The notes under the pieces are model-generated. The model worked only from the letters and a program-made list of their open reading frames with translations. It was not told the DNA's origin and did not search any database. A program made the translations under genes and the position numbers. Below, in pieces: positions 17,173-26,033 of a DNA stretch of 64,000 bases. Source of the DNA: TMP-86 sp044226865 (lineage in GTDB: Bacteria > Pseudomonadota > Gammaproteobacteria > Steroidobacterales > Steroidobacteraceae). Location of the stretch: the NCBI GenBank assembly GCA_044226865.1, contig JBGAGE010000012.1, positions 1 through 64,000 on the forward strand. Direction: 5' to 3'. Every line of letters begins with the position of its first letter. Within the stretch, counting starts at the first letter, position 1.

Positions 17173-20100
17173 GTGACTGCCACCTCCACTGCCGGCCCGC
17201 AGGCGGAGGCCGCGGCGACTGCCTTCATGGAAGGCGGCGGCGAGGTCGGTGCAAGGCTGCGGAGCCTGGACTTCGAGCATTCGCCTTTGGGACCACCGGC
17301 CTTCTGGCCACAGAGCCTGAAGACCGTCGTGCGCATCATGCTCGATTCACGCTACGCCATGTGGATGCTGTGGGGTCGCGAGCTCACGTTCTTCTGCAAC
17401 GATGCCTACCTGCCGACCGTGGGCCTGAAGCGCGATTGGGTCCTCGGATGCCGTGCCGACAAGGTATGGGAAGAGATCTGGCCGGAGATCGGGCCACGCA
17501 TCGACCATGTTCTGCAGACGGGCCGGGCCACCTGGGATGAGGGTTTGCTGCTGTTCCTCGAGCGCAGCGGCTACACCGAGGAGACCTATCACACTTTCTC
17601 GTACAGCCCTTTGTACGATGATGCCGGCAGCGTCAAGGGCATGCTGTGCGTGGTCACTGAAGTGACCGAGCGCGTCATCAGCGAAAGGCGACTCGCCTTT
17701 CTTGGCCGATTGGGCAGCGCCATTGCGGGCGCGGCCGCCGAAAATGAAGTGGGCGCCGCGCTGGGCGGCAACCTCGAAGACTGCGCAGCGGATCTGCCGT
17801 TCGCGGCACTGTACCTGTTCGGCGACGATGCTGCCGGCCACGCGCGGCGCGTGGCCTTGAGTGGTTTCGGCGGGACTACCTGCGAGGTACTGCCAGACTC
17901 TCTGCCGGTGGAAGATGGATGGTGGCCGGTACGGACCCTGGCCGGCAGATCCACCGGGTTGACGGTATCGCTGGCAAACCTGCCAGAGGATTGCCTGCCT
18001 ACGGCGCCGTGGACGATTCCCGCACGCGAGGCCCGACTCGTGCCGCTCGCGCGCCAGGGACAGCACGGCGCAGCCGGATTCCTGATCGTCGGGCTGAATC
18101 CCTTCCGTCCCTTCGATGCGCCCTACCAGCATTTTCTCGACTTGGCGGCCGCGCAGCTCGCCGGCGGATTCGCCGCGGTGCACGCCCGGGAGGCGGAGCG
18201 GCGCCGCGCGCAGGCGCTGGCGGAACTGGACCGGGCCAAGACCGATTTCTTCGCCAATGTGAGCCACGAATTCCGCACCCCGCTGACATTGATGATCGGC
18301 CCGCTGGAAGACGCGCTCGCCAGCGACCGTGTGCGCGGGGACCAGGCATTGCTGGCGCCCTTGGAACTTGCGCACGGCAATACGCTGCGGCTCCTGAAGC
18401 TGGTGAATACGCTGCTGGACTTCTCACGCCTGGAGGCCAAGCGGGCGGCGCCACAGTTCGAAGCGCTGGACCTGCCCACGCTTACCGCGGATATCGCGAG
18501 CGTGTTCCGCACCGCCATCGAGCGCTCGGGGCTGCAATTCCAGGTGGATTGCCCGGTAGCCGACAAACCCGTGTGCATCGACCGGGACATGTGGGAGAAG
18601 ATCGTCCTCAATCTGCTTTCCAATGCCTTCAAGTACACGCTGCGCGGTGAAATCCGCCTGTCCCTGCACATTGGCGCCGACGAAGCACAGCTCTCCATCA
18701 GCGACACCGGCGCCGGGATCGCCGCGTCCGCATTGCCACATCTGTTCGAGCGCTTCTACCGGGTCACCGATACCCAGGCGCGTACGCACGAGGGCACCGG
18801 GATCGGGCTGGCGCTGGTGCACGAGTTGGTCAAGCTGCACGGCGGTCGCATCGACGTGCAAAGCCGGCTGGGCGAGGGCTCGACCTTTCGTGTGGTGATC
18901 CCGGTGCGTCACGCCAGCCGCGAGGCAGCGCCACGGCCCGCGCCGAAGCCGCGTCACGGCGCCGCCGAGGTGTACGTGGAAGAAGCGCGCCGCTGGCTGC
19001 CACGCGCAGCCAACGGCGATGCAGCCAGCCTGCCGGTCACACCGGCTGCGGGTGAAGCCGTGATCCTTCTCGCCGACGACAATGCCGACATGCGCCATTA
19101 CCTGGCGCGCCTGCTCGGGCAGCGGTTCACCGTCATCGGTGTGGGCGATGGCGAGGAAGCCATCACCGAGATGCGGCGCAGGCGCCCCGACCTGCTGCTC
19201 ACTGATGTGATGATGCCGCGCATGGATGGCCTCGCCTTGCTGCGCGCCGTGCGCGCCGACCCGCTGTTGCGCGAGCTGCCGGTGATCCTCCTGTCGGCGC
19301 GCGCCGGCGAGGAGGCCAGCATCGAGGGCCTGGATCTCGGGGCGGATGATTATCTGATCAAGCCGTTTGCGGCGCGCGAACTGCTCGCCCGGGTGAACAC
19401 CCACCTCGCCATGGCGCGCGTGCGCGAAGAATCCAACCGCCGCAAGGATGAATTCCTGGCCACCCTGGCGCACGAACTGCGCAATCCGCTCGCGCCGATC
19501 CGCCATGCCCTGGCGGTGGCCACCGCCCCCAACGCGGCGCCCGGTCAGGTCCGCCGCAGCCACGCCATCATCGAACGGCAGGTGCGGCACATGACGGTGC
19601 TGCTGGATGACCTGCTCGATGTGGCGCGCATTACCGGCGGCAAGCTGTCGCTGCGGCGGCGTCACGAGGATGTGCGCGGGATCATCGAGGCGGCCGTGGA
19701 AGCGAGCCTTCCCGCCCTCAACTCCCGCGGACACGAATTGACGATCGACATCGGGCAGGGTCCCCTGCCCCTCTACGCCGACAGCGTGCGGTTGTCGCAG
19801 GTGGTGTCGAATCTGCTGAACAACGCCGCCAAGTACACCGCCGCTGGCGGGCACGTGCGGGTGCGTGCGCGGCGCGAGGACCAGGAAGTGGTGATCCGCG
19901 TCATCGACGATGGCGCCGGCATCGCGCCCGAATCCATCCCCGGGCTATTCCAGATGTTCTCGCAAGGCACCTCGGTTCTGGAACGTGCCGAGGGCGGGTT
20001 GGGAATCGGGCTTGCGTTGGTGAAGGGCGTGGTCGAACTACATGGGGGAACGGTGATGGTGAAGAGCGAAGGGCTGGGACACGGATCGGAGTTCATCGTG

Positions 20101-20565
20101 CGGCTGCCGCTGGATGCCGCCCCGCCGGCGGAGCACCGGGAATCGGCACCCGCATCCTTCGCGGGCAGGCCGGCAACGGCGCGCAAGATCCTCGTCGCGG
20201 ATGACAACCGTGACGCCGTGGAAACGCTGCAGATGCTGCTGCAATTGGACGGTCACGATGTGCGCGTGGCCTATGACGGTGACCAGGCGGTTGCGCTGGC
20301 GGCGCAGTTCGCACCGGAGCTCGCCTTGCTCGACATCGGGATGCCCAAGCGCAATGGCTATGATGCCGCACGCGCCTTGCGCGAACAATTTCCTTCCTCG
20401 CGCATGACGCTGGTGGCGGTCACCGGCTGGGGTCAGAACAGCGATCGTGCACGTGCGCTGGCCGCCGGTTTCGACCATCATCTCACCAAGCCGGTCGACC
20501 CGCAGGTCCTGCAGCAACTGCTGCAGAACCTGCAGAGCGGACCCGCGGCGGGCGCGCCCCGCTAG
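17173..20565 (+). CDS. Large hybrid histidine kinase with two kinase cores and two receiver domains
   Basis: About 1130 residues. Order: PAS-like region (about 40-165, with MWMLWGRELTFFCNDAYLP), GAF-like region (about 175-345), HisKA with phospho-acceptor VSHEFRTPL (His365) and its ATPase domain (DTGAGIAA; GTGIGLALVHELVKLHGG), a receiver (acceptor LTDVMMPRMDG, Asp678), a second HisKA (LAHELRNPLAP, His767) with its ATPase domain, and a final receiver (LLDIGMPKRNG, Asp1054). No membrane helix is visible, so sensing is cytosolic. The start is uncertain: GTG at 17173 is used, TTG 17161 and ATG 17227 are alternatives. It ends overlapping the convergent porin-like gene by four bases. Confidence 0.88.
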   Translation: MTATSTAGPQAEAAATAFMEGGGEVGARLRSLDFEHSPLGPPAFWPQSLKTVVRIMLDSRYAMWMLWGRELTFFCNDAYLPTVGLKRDWVLGCRADKVWEEIWPEIGPRIDHVLQTGRATWDEGLLLFLERSGYTEETYHTFSYSPLYDDAGSVKGMLCVVTEVTERVISERRLAFLGRLGSAIAGAAAENEVGAALGGNLEDCAADLPFAALYLFGDDAAGHARRVALSGFGGTTCEVLPDSLPVEDGWWPVRTLAGRSTGLTVSLANLPEDCLPTAPWTIPAREARLVPLARQGQHGAAGFLIVGLNPFRPFDAPYQHFLDLAAAQLAGGFAAVHAREAERRRAQALAELDRAKTDFFANVSHEFRTPLTLMIGPLEDALASDRVRGDQALLAPLELAHGNTLRLLKLVNTLLDFSRLEAKRAAPQFEALDLPTLTADIASVFRTAIERSGLQFQVDCPVADKPVCIDRDMWEKIVLNLLSNAFKYTLRGEIRLSLHIGADEAQLSISDTGAGIAASALPHLFERFYRVTDTQARTHEGTGIGLALVHELVKLHGGRIDVQSRLGEGSTFRVVIPVRHASREAAPRPAPKPRHGAAEVYVEEARRWLPRAANGDAASLPVTPAAGEAVILLADDNADMRHYLARLLGQRFTVIGVGDGEEAITEMRRRRPDLLLTDVMMPRMDGLALLRAVRADPLLRELPVILLSARAGEEASIEGLDLGADDYLIKPFAARELLARVNTHLAMARVREESNRRKDEFLATLAHELRNPLAPIRHALAVATAPNAAPGQVRRSHAIIERQVRHMTVLLDDLLDVARITGGKLSLRRRHEDVRGIIEAAVEASLPALNSRGHELTIDIGQGPLPLYADSVRLSQVVSNLLNNAAKYTAAGGHVRVRARREDQEVVIRVIDDGAGIAPESIPGLFQMFSQGTSVLERAEGGLGIGLALVKGVVELHGGTVMVKSEGLGHGSEFIVRLPLDAAPPAEHRESAPASFAGRPATARKILVADDNRDAVETLQMLLQLDGHDVRVAYDGDQAVALAAQFAPELALLDIGMPKRNGYDAARALREQFPSSRMTLVAVTGWGQNSDRARALAAGFDHHLTKPVDPQVLQQLLQNLQSGPAAGAPR

Positions 20566-21152
20566 AATTTGTAGTTGGCGCCCGCGGTCCACATGTCGAG
20601 GTCCTCTCGTCCGGTGGTGAAGTGCACCTGCTGTCGCTCCCATTCGCCGCGCAGCGTCCAATGGCGCGTCAGGTTGACGTTCACGCCCGCACCGTAACCC
20701 CAGTCGAAATTATGGCGATTGCCGGTATCGACACCGGGCACATCCGAGCGCGTCCGGGTCCACGCGTAGCCGCCGCCGCCCTTTGCAAACACGCCAACGT
20801 ACCTGCCCAGGGGCGCATTCAACACGAGGTTGGCAGTCGCGGCATTGGCACGTGCACTGCCACCGTTGCGATCGATGCGGCCAAAGTCCAGATAGGAGAT
20901 CTCGATGCCGAGGATGTTGTACAACCGGCCACCCAGGTACGCCTTGAGCGCCGTATCGTGCTGGTCGCAGGCCAGCAACGGCAGGCAGTTGTCGGGAAAC
21001 TTCGACTGGCCCACGCCGAAGCCCACGTATCCGTTGGTGGTGAAAGGCAGCCACGACTTGCCTTGGTAGTAGGCATCCGGGTCGTCCTGCGCCAACGACG
21101 CCAAGGGAACCGCCATCAGCGCGGCGCAAACGAAACCACTGATCAATTTCAT
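20562..21152 (-). CDS. Outer membrane beta-barrel protein (OmpA/OmpW-like, opacity type)
   Basis: 196 residues with a signal peptide MKLISGFVCAALMAVPLASL cleaved near AQDD, then alternating hydrophobic strands (GYVGFGVGQS, YVGVFAKGGGGYAWT, WTLRGEWERQQVHF) and a terminal aromatic in ANYKF, the usual outer membrane insertion signal. It resembles small eight-stranded barrels of the OmpA-N/opacity group. Two cysteines at CLPLLAC could form a loop disulfide. Its function is not evident from the sequence. Confidence 0.82.
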   Translation of the reverse strand: MKLISGFVCAALMAVPLASLAQDDPDAYYQGKSWLPFTTNGYVGFGVGQSKFPDNCLPLLACDQHDTALKAYLGGRLYNILGIEISYLDFGRIDRNGGSARANAATANLVLNAPLGRYVGVFAKGGGGYAWTRTRSDVPGVDTGNRHNFDWGYGAGVNVNLTRHWTLRGEWERQQVHFTTGREDLDMWTAGANYKF

Positions 21153-21280
21153 GATTGAAACTCCGGTGTGTCGGCCGCACGCCAGGCTCGGCCGGAAGGT
21201 GTGCACGAACGGTGCACGGAAAAATGCGTTATGGATGCGGTTCGCCGCGCCGACAGGCGCGGTGAACCGCGATAGGCGCG

Positions 21281-21472
21281 TCAGGTCTTGCGGTGTCGGC
21301 GGCCTTCTTCCTCGGCCTTCGTCATGTCTTCCTGTTCCTTCGCATCGCGCGGTTCGGCGGCGCGCGCTGCTTCCTCCACCCGCCCGCTGTCGATGAATCC
21401 CTTCGCCTTGTCCCGGTAGCGCCGGGCAGCCTCGTAATCGCCCTCGCCTTGAATCTCGTCTTTCTCGCCCAT
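21281..21472 (-). CDS. Small conserved hydrophilic protein
   Basis: 63 highly charged residues beginning MGEKDEIQGEGDYEAARRYR and ending in a basic tail RRHRKT. The GDYEAARRYRDKAKGFIDSG segment resembles small proteobacterial proteins of unknown function that I have seen next to stress or general-purpose genes. There is no signal or membrane segment. It is monocistronic with about 350 bases of featureless sequence upstream. Confidence 0.6.
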   Translation of the reverse strand: MGEKDEIQGEGDYEAARRYRDKAKGFIDSGRVEEAARAAEPRDAKEQEDMTKAEEEGRRHRKT

Positions 21473-21824
21473 TCTCGATCTCCGGTGGCCAACTCCACGG
21501 GCACCTTAGCGAACGCATGAGGACGGCCGTATCGGCGCGCAGCCATGCCGCGAGTCGGTCACACGCTGTCGGCCGACGCGGCAATGCCGTCGTAGGAGAT
21601 GACGAGGCATGCGCCGACAGACTCCCGCGGTCGCCCTGCCAACAGTGGGTGAAGCAGCACGCGAGCGCGCAGCCGCGCGCCCAATGCGCGGCGGGGTCAG
21701 GTGGGAGTGAGGGCGGACCTGCGACGCGAGAACAGGTCCCCGAGGAAAGCATGATGGAGAATCTATCGGCTCCCACACGCCGCGTGATCTGATTCGCAAG
21801 CCGGTAGCGGCCGCGACCTCTCCG
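21473..21824. other. 352-base gap without a recognisable gene
   Basis: The stretch separates two minus-strand genes. Short open frames are present, but none has a ribosome site or a sequence I recognise, and I see no strong terminator, tRNA or riboswitch fold. It must hold the promoter of the 63-residue gene and the 3' end of the upstream dehydrogenase transcript. Confidence 0.5.
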
Positions 21825-24275
21825 TCAGCCGCGCAGGCGCATACCCTTTGGATCGTAGGGCGGCTCGCGCAGCACGCGCGCGGTGCAGGGGCTGCCCACC
21901 ACATCGACGGTGAGCGGTGCGTCCGATTCGATGACGGCATGGTCCAGGTACGCTAGCGCCAGGCTCATCTTCACGTGATGCCCATAGCAGCCGGAGGTGA
22001 CATAGCCCACGCGCTTGCCGCCGCTGCGCACGGGTTCATAGCCGGTGACGTCCGCATCCTTCGCATCCACGGCGAGCAGCACCAGCCGCTGTTCGGGGAC
22101 GGTGCCACGCTCCTTCAACACGGCCTCTCGGCCGATGAAATCAGGCTTGTCGTAGGCGATGAATCGATCCAAGCCGCAAGCAGCGGGCGTGCCGGAAGAG
22201 GAGAACTCCAGCGACCACACGCCATAGCCCTTCTCCAGGCGCAGGCTGTCTTGTGCGCGCATGCCGATGGGCTTCATGCCGCGCGGCGTGCCGGCCTCCA
22301 TCAATGCGTGCCACAGGGCACGCTGCTGCAGCGCGGGCACGTTGATCTCATACCCCAGCTCGCCGGTCAGCGACAACCGCGCGACCACGGCATCGGTGAG
22401 GCCCACGTTCATTTCACGCGCTGCCATGAAGGGCAGCGACTGGTCGCAGACGTCTTCCTTGGTGAGGAAGGCCAGGATGTCGCGCGAAGCCGGACCCGAC
22501 AAGGAAAAGCCCAGCCAGCTTTCCGACAGGTTATCGATGCGCACGCCGGAAGACGGCAGGTGATCGCGGAACCAGCGCAAATGCCATTCCTGCAGGTAAT
22601 ACGACCCCACGATCCAGAAGCGCTGCGGCCCGAGCCGCGTGACGGAGAGGTCTCCCATCAGCCGCCCGGCCGGGTTCAACATGGGCGCCAGCTTCACGCG
22701 CCCCAAGGCCGGCAGCTTGCTGGCGAGCAGATGATCGAGCCATTTCTCCGCACCGCTGCCGGTGACTTCGTAGCGCGCATACACGCCGGTATCGAGCAGA
22801 CCCGCCGCCGTGCGCGTCGCCGCGACCTCGGCGCCGACCAGCGCGTGCGCGTTCGAACGCCGCAGCGAGGGCTCTTCGCTGAATTGCGGCTGCCCCGGGG
22901 CGTAATACTGCGGTGTCTCCATGCCCCACACCACGCCGAAGCGCGCGCCCGCGGCAGCTTGCGCGTCGTAAGCGGGCGTGGTCTTCAGCGGCCGCCCCGC
23001 CCACAGCTCCTCATTGGGATAGGCGATGATGAAGCGGCGCGAATAGAACTGCGCGGTCATGTCGCGCAGGTAGCGGTCGTTGCTGGCGAAGCCGCCGTAG
23101 CGCGCCACATCCATGCCGAAGATGTCGGTGCCCGGATCGCCATGGATCATCCAGTTGGCCAGCACCTTGCCGATGGCCCCGCCCTGGGAGAAGCCACCCA
23201 TGCAACCGCAGGCCGCCCAGTAATTGCGCAGACCGGGCACCGGTCCCACCAGCGGATTGCCGTCCGGCGTGAAGGTGAAGGCGCCATTGACCCAGCGGCG
23301 GATGCCGGCGTTCTCGAGCGTGGGGAAACGCGCGAAACCGATCATCAGCTCCGGTGAGACGCGCTCGATCTCCTCGGGGATCAGGTCCATGCCGTAATCC
23401 CACGGTGCGCCTTCGACATTCCAATGCTTGGGGTTGCGCTCGTACACACCCAGCAGCACGCCCTTCCTCTCCTGCTGCAGGTAGGTGAAGCCTTCGAGAT
23501 CGGTGACGCAGGGCATCTCGTCCTTGCGCGCCAGCAGTTCGGGCAAGTCCTCGGTGATGAGGTAATGGTGCTGCATGGGGGTGAGTGGATGATCCACGCC
23601 GGCCATGCGGCCGACGCGCCGCGCCCACAGGCCGGCGGCGTTGACCACGTGTTCAGCCACCACCGATCCCTGCTCGGTGTCCAGCCGCCACGAGCCATTG
23701 GCCAGCGGCGTGAGCGCGAGCACGCGGTTGCGCAGGATCACGTCCGCACCGCGCTTGCGCGCACAGATGGCAAACGCATGCGTGGTGCCATGCGGATCCA
23801 CCGCGCCCTCGTGCGGATCGAAGGAACCGCCGAGAAGGCCCTTGGGATCGACGATGGGACAGTTGGCGACGATCTCCTCCGGCGTCGCCAGGCGCGATTC
23901 GATGCCCAGTGTCTCGTACATGGACACTTCGGCCTTGAGCCACTCCCAGCGGGCCGGCGTGGTGGCGATCATGTAACCGCCGGGCATGTGCATGCCCACG
24001 CTCTGCCCGCTGTCGGCCTCGATTTCCTTGTACAGGTTGATGGTGTAGGCCTGCAGTGCCGCGATGTTGGGATCATCGTTGATGGCGTGGAATCCGGCGG
24101 CTGCGTGCCAGGTGGAGCCGGCGGTCAGCTCGGCGCGTTCGATCAGGGCGACATCGCTCCAACCAGCCTTGGCGAGGTGATACAGGACGCTGGTGCCGAC
24201 GATGCCGCCGCCGATCACGACGACGCGGTAGTGACTTTTCAATCCGCTCTCCCCAAAAGATGATCCGGCCTTCAC
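21825..24275 (-). CDS. Dimethylglycine/sarcosine dehydrogenase-like flavoprotein (FAD domain plus GCV_T)
   Basis: 816 residues. An N-terminal DAO/FAD domain has VVVIGGGIVGTSVLYHLAK and the STWHAAAGFH motif, whose His matches the covalent FAD site of DMGDH and SARDH. A linker FAO_M-type region follows, then a C-terminal folate-binding aminomethyltransferase domain with LGYEINVP and the RLEKGYG signature. Such enzymes demethylate N-methylglycines and pass the one-carbon unit to tetrahydrofolate. It is divergent from soxBDAG, fitting a betaine to dimethylglycine to sarcosine to glycine route. The first codon is GTG at 24275; a TTG at 24242 is possible. Confidence 0.88.
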   Translation of the reverse strand: MKAGSSFGESGLKSHYRVVVIGGGIVGTSVLYHLAKAGWSDVALIERAELTAGSTWHAAAGFHAINDDPNIAALQAYTINLYKEIEADSGQSVGMHMPGGYMIATTPARWEWLKAEVSMYETLGIESRLATPEEIVANCPIVDPKGLLGGSFDPHEGAVDPHGTTHAFAICARKRGADVILRNRVLALTPLANGSWRLDTEQGSVVAEHVVNAAGLWARRVGRMAGVDHPLTPMQHHYLITEDLPELLARKDEMPCVTDLEGFTYLQQERKGVLLGVYERNPKHWNVEGAPWDYGMDLIPEEIERVSPELMIGFARFPTLENAGIRRWVNGAFTFTPDGNPLVGPVPGLRNYWAACGCMGGFSQGGAIGKVLANWMIHGDPGTDIFGMDVARYGGFASNDRYLRDMTAQFYSRRFIIAYPNEELWAGRPLKTTPAYDAQAAAGARFGVVWGMETPQYYAPGQPQFSEEPSLRRSNAHALVGAEVAATRTAAGLLDTGVYARYEVTGSGAEKWLDHLLASKLPALGRVKLAPMLNPAGRLMGDLSVTRLGPQRFWIVGSYYLQEWHLRWFRDHLPSSGVRIDNLSESWLGFSLSGPASRDILAFLTKEDVCDQSLPFMAAREMNVGLTDAVVARLSLTGELGYEINVPALQQRALWHALMEAGTPRGMKPIGMRAQDSLRLEKGYGVWSLEFSSSGTPAACGLDRFIAYDKPDFIGREAVLKERGTVPEQRLVLLAVDAKDADVTGYEPVRSGGKRVGYVTSGCYGHHVKMSLALAYLDHAVIESDAPLTVDVVGSPCTARVLREPPYDPKGMRLRG

Positions 24276-24370
24276 GCAAAGGCTGGCGGCATTATGTTGG
24301 CTGCCCGATGCACCCGTTGCGCGGCGTCGCGCTCGGTATGCGCCCGATGCGCGCGCTAGTGTAATCAGTG

Positions 24371-24395
24371 GCGCAGCCGTTCACCATGGCTGCGC
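24371..24395. promoter_or_regulatory. Inverted repeat in the divergent dehydrogenase/sox promoter region
   Basis: Arms GCGCAGCC and GGCTGCGC are separated by nine bases, roughly midway between the divergent starts at 24275 and 24526. The position suits an operator shared by both transcription units, but the GC-rich arms could also be chance. No regulator gene lies beside it. Confidence 0.35.
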
Positions 24396-24525
24396 GGCGC
24401 GAGACAATCCCGCGCCGTCGCTACGCGGTACGCAAACCGAATGCAGCAGGTCGCACCCGGCGCAGCGCGTGTCCAAGGCCTGCAGCGATCAGGTAATATC
24501 GCCGCCCCATGTCAGTCAGTTTCAC

Positions 24526-25794
24526 ATGAGCCGGCAGCGCTATTCCGCCGCCTCCCTGCTGCGCGCGGCCTTCAATGGCGGCGCGCATTGGCGTCCGCTG
24601 TGGCAGCGCCGGGATCCCGGGCCCGCCTATGACGTGGTGGTGGTGGGCGCCGGCGGCCATGGCCTGGCCACGGCCTATCACCTGGCCAAGGACCACGGCA
24701 TCAAGCGTGTGGCGGTGCTGGAGCGGCGCCTGCTGGGTTACGGCAATGTGGGCCGCAACACCACCATCGTGCGCTCCAACTACCTGCTCCCCGAGAATCA
24801 TTATTTCTACGAGGATTCGCTGCGACGCTACGAGAACCTGTCGCGCGAGCTCAATTACAACGTCATGTACAGCCCGCGCGGGGTCGTCGACCTGGGCAAC
24901 TCCGATGACGACATGACCGTGATGGCCCGTCGCGGCAATGCCATGCGCCTGGCCGGGATCGATGCGGAGTTGATGGACCGCAAGGACCTGAAGCGCTTCC
25001 TGCCCCTTCTCGATTTGGACCTTCCACGTCGCTTTCCGATCGTGGGCGCGCTGGTCCAGCGGCGCGGCGGCACGGTGCGGCACGATGCCGTGGCCTGGGG
25101 TTATGCGCGCGCAGCGGCAGCGCTCGGCGTGCACATCATCGAGAACTGCGAGGTCACCGGCGTGCGCAGCGCTGCCGGTTCCGCCACCGGCGTGGAAACC
25201 TCCCGCGGTTATATCGCGGCGGACCGCATCGTATTCGCGGTAGCCGGGCACACGGGTTCCATCGGCACCCTGCTCGGTCAGGACCTGCCCGTGGAAACCC
25301 ATCTGCTGCAGGCCATGGTCACCGAACCCATCAAGCCGCTGCTCGATACCGTGCTCAACTACATGTACGGCCATGCGGAGGTGTACATGGCCCAGTCGGA
25401 CCGCGGCGGCCTGGTGATGGGCGGCACGCTGGATGGCTTTCCCTCCTACACGCGCGAAGGCCAGTTCTTTCGGCTCGAAGAAGTGGTGCAAAGCGCGGTG
25501 GCGCTGTTCCCGCAGATCTCGGGCCTCAAAGTGTTGCGGCACTGGGCCGGCACCAATGACATGACCATGGACGGCAGTCCGCTCATGGATCGCTTGAAAT
25601 GGGACAACGTGTTCCTGAACGGCGGCTGGTGCTACGGCGGTTTCAAGGCCATTCCGGCCTCGGGAGCGGCCTGCGCGCAATTCGTCGCCACCGGCACCGC
25701 GCCGGACCTCATCAAGGCGTTTCGCATCTCCCGCTTCGCCAGCGGCCACGTCGTCGATGAAAAGGGCGCGGGGCCTTTCCCGGCGCGCCAGTAG
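24526..25794 (+). CDS. soxB: Sarcosine oxidase beta subunit
   Basis: 422-residue FAD/FMN subunit of heterotetrameric sarcosine oxidase, which oxidises sarcosine to glycine. Dinucleotide motif VVVGAGGHGLATAYHLAK, then NVGRNTTIVRSNYL. GGTVRHDAVAWGY holds His186, which by motif corresponds to the histidine carrying covalent FMN in known enzymes. The C-terminal GGWCYGGFKAIPASG is diagnostic. The start at 24526 matches the family N-terminus. It is the first gene of a soxB-D-A-G operon with a 2-base gap to soxD. Confidence 0.95.
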   Translation: MSRQRYSAASLLRAAFNGGAHWRPLWQRRDPGPAYDVVVVGAGGHGLATAYHLAKDHGIKRVAVLERRLLGYGNVGRNTTIVRSNYLLPENHYFYEDSLRRYENLSRELNYNVMYSPRGVVDLGNSDDDMTVMARRGNAMRLAGIDAELMDRKDLKRFLPLLDLDLPRRFPIVGALVQRRGGTVRHDAVAWGYARAAAALGVHIIENCEVTGVRSAAGSATGVETSRGYIAADRIVFAVAGHTGSIGTLLGQDLPVETHLLQAMVTEPIKPLLDTVLNYMYGHAEVYMAQSDRGGLVMGGTLDGFPSYTREGQFFRLEEVVQSAVALFPQISGLKVLRHWAGTNDMTMDGSPLMDRLKWDNVFLNGGWCYGGFKAIPASGAACAQFVATGTAPDLIKAFRISRFASGHVVDEKGAGPFPARQ

Positions 25795-25796
25795 AC

Positions 25797-26033
25797 ATGC
25801 TCATCCCCTGCCCTCATTGCGGTGCGCGTGGCGTGGAGGAATTCCAGTTCCGGCATCTCGTGCCCACGCCGGCCGCCGATCCGGTGCAGGCGCTGTTCCT
25901 CCGCCGCAACACGCCTGAATCCAGCGTGGAGTATTGGCAGCACGTGCACGGCTGCCGTGCGTGGCTGAAGCTCGAGCGCAATCCCAGCACCGCGCAGGTA
26001 CTGTCGGTGCAGCTCCTTGGAGCCATGCCATGA
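25797..26033 (+). CDS. soxD: Sarcosine oxidase delta subunit
   Basis: 78-residue zinc-binding subunit. MLIPCPHCGARG gives the Cys5/Cys8 pair, and EYWQHVHGCRAW supplies the His and Cys (Cys53) completing the metal site seen in SoxD. It helps hold the alpha and beta subunits together. The stop overlaps the soxA start as ATGA. Confidence 0.93.
   Translation: MLIPCPHCGARGVEEFQFRHLVPTPAADPVQALFLRRNTPESSVEYWQHVHGCRAWLKLERNPSTAQVLSVQLLGAMP

Noticed and set aside
18424..19854. 476-codon minus-strand open frame inside the hybrid kinase
   Set aside because: Shadow of the kinase gene, whose motifs are intact on the plus strand throughout.
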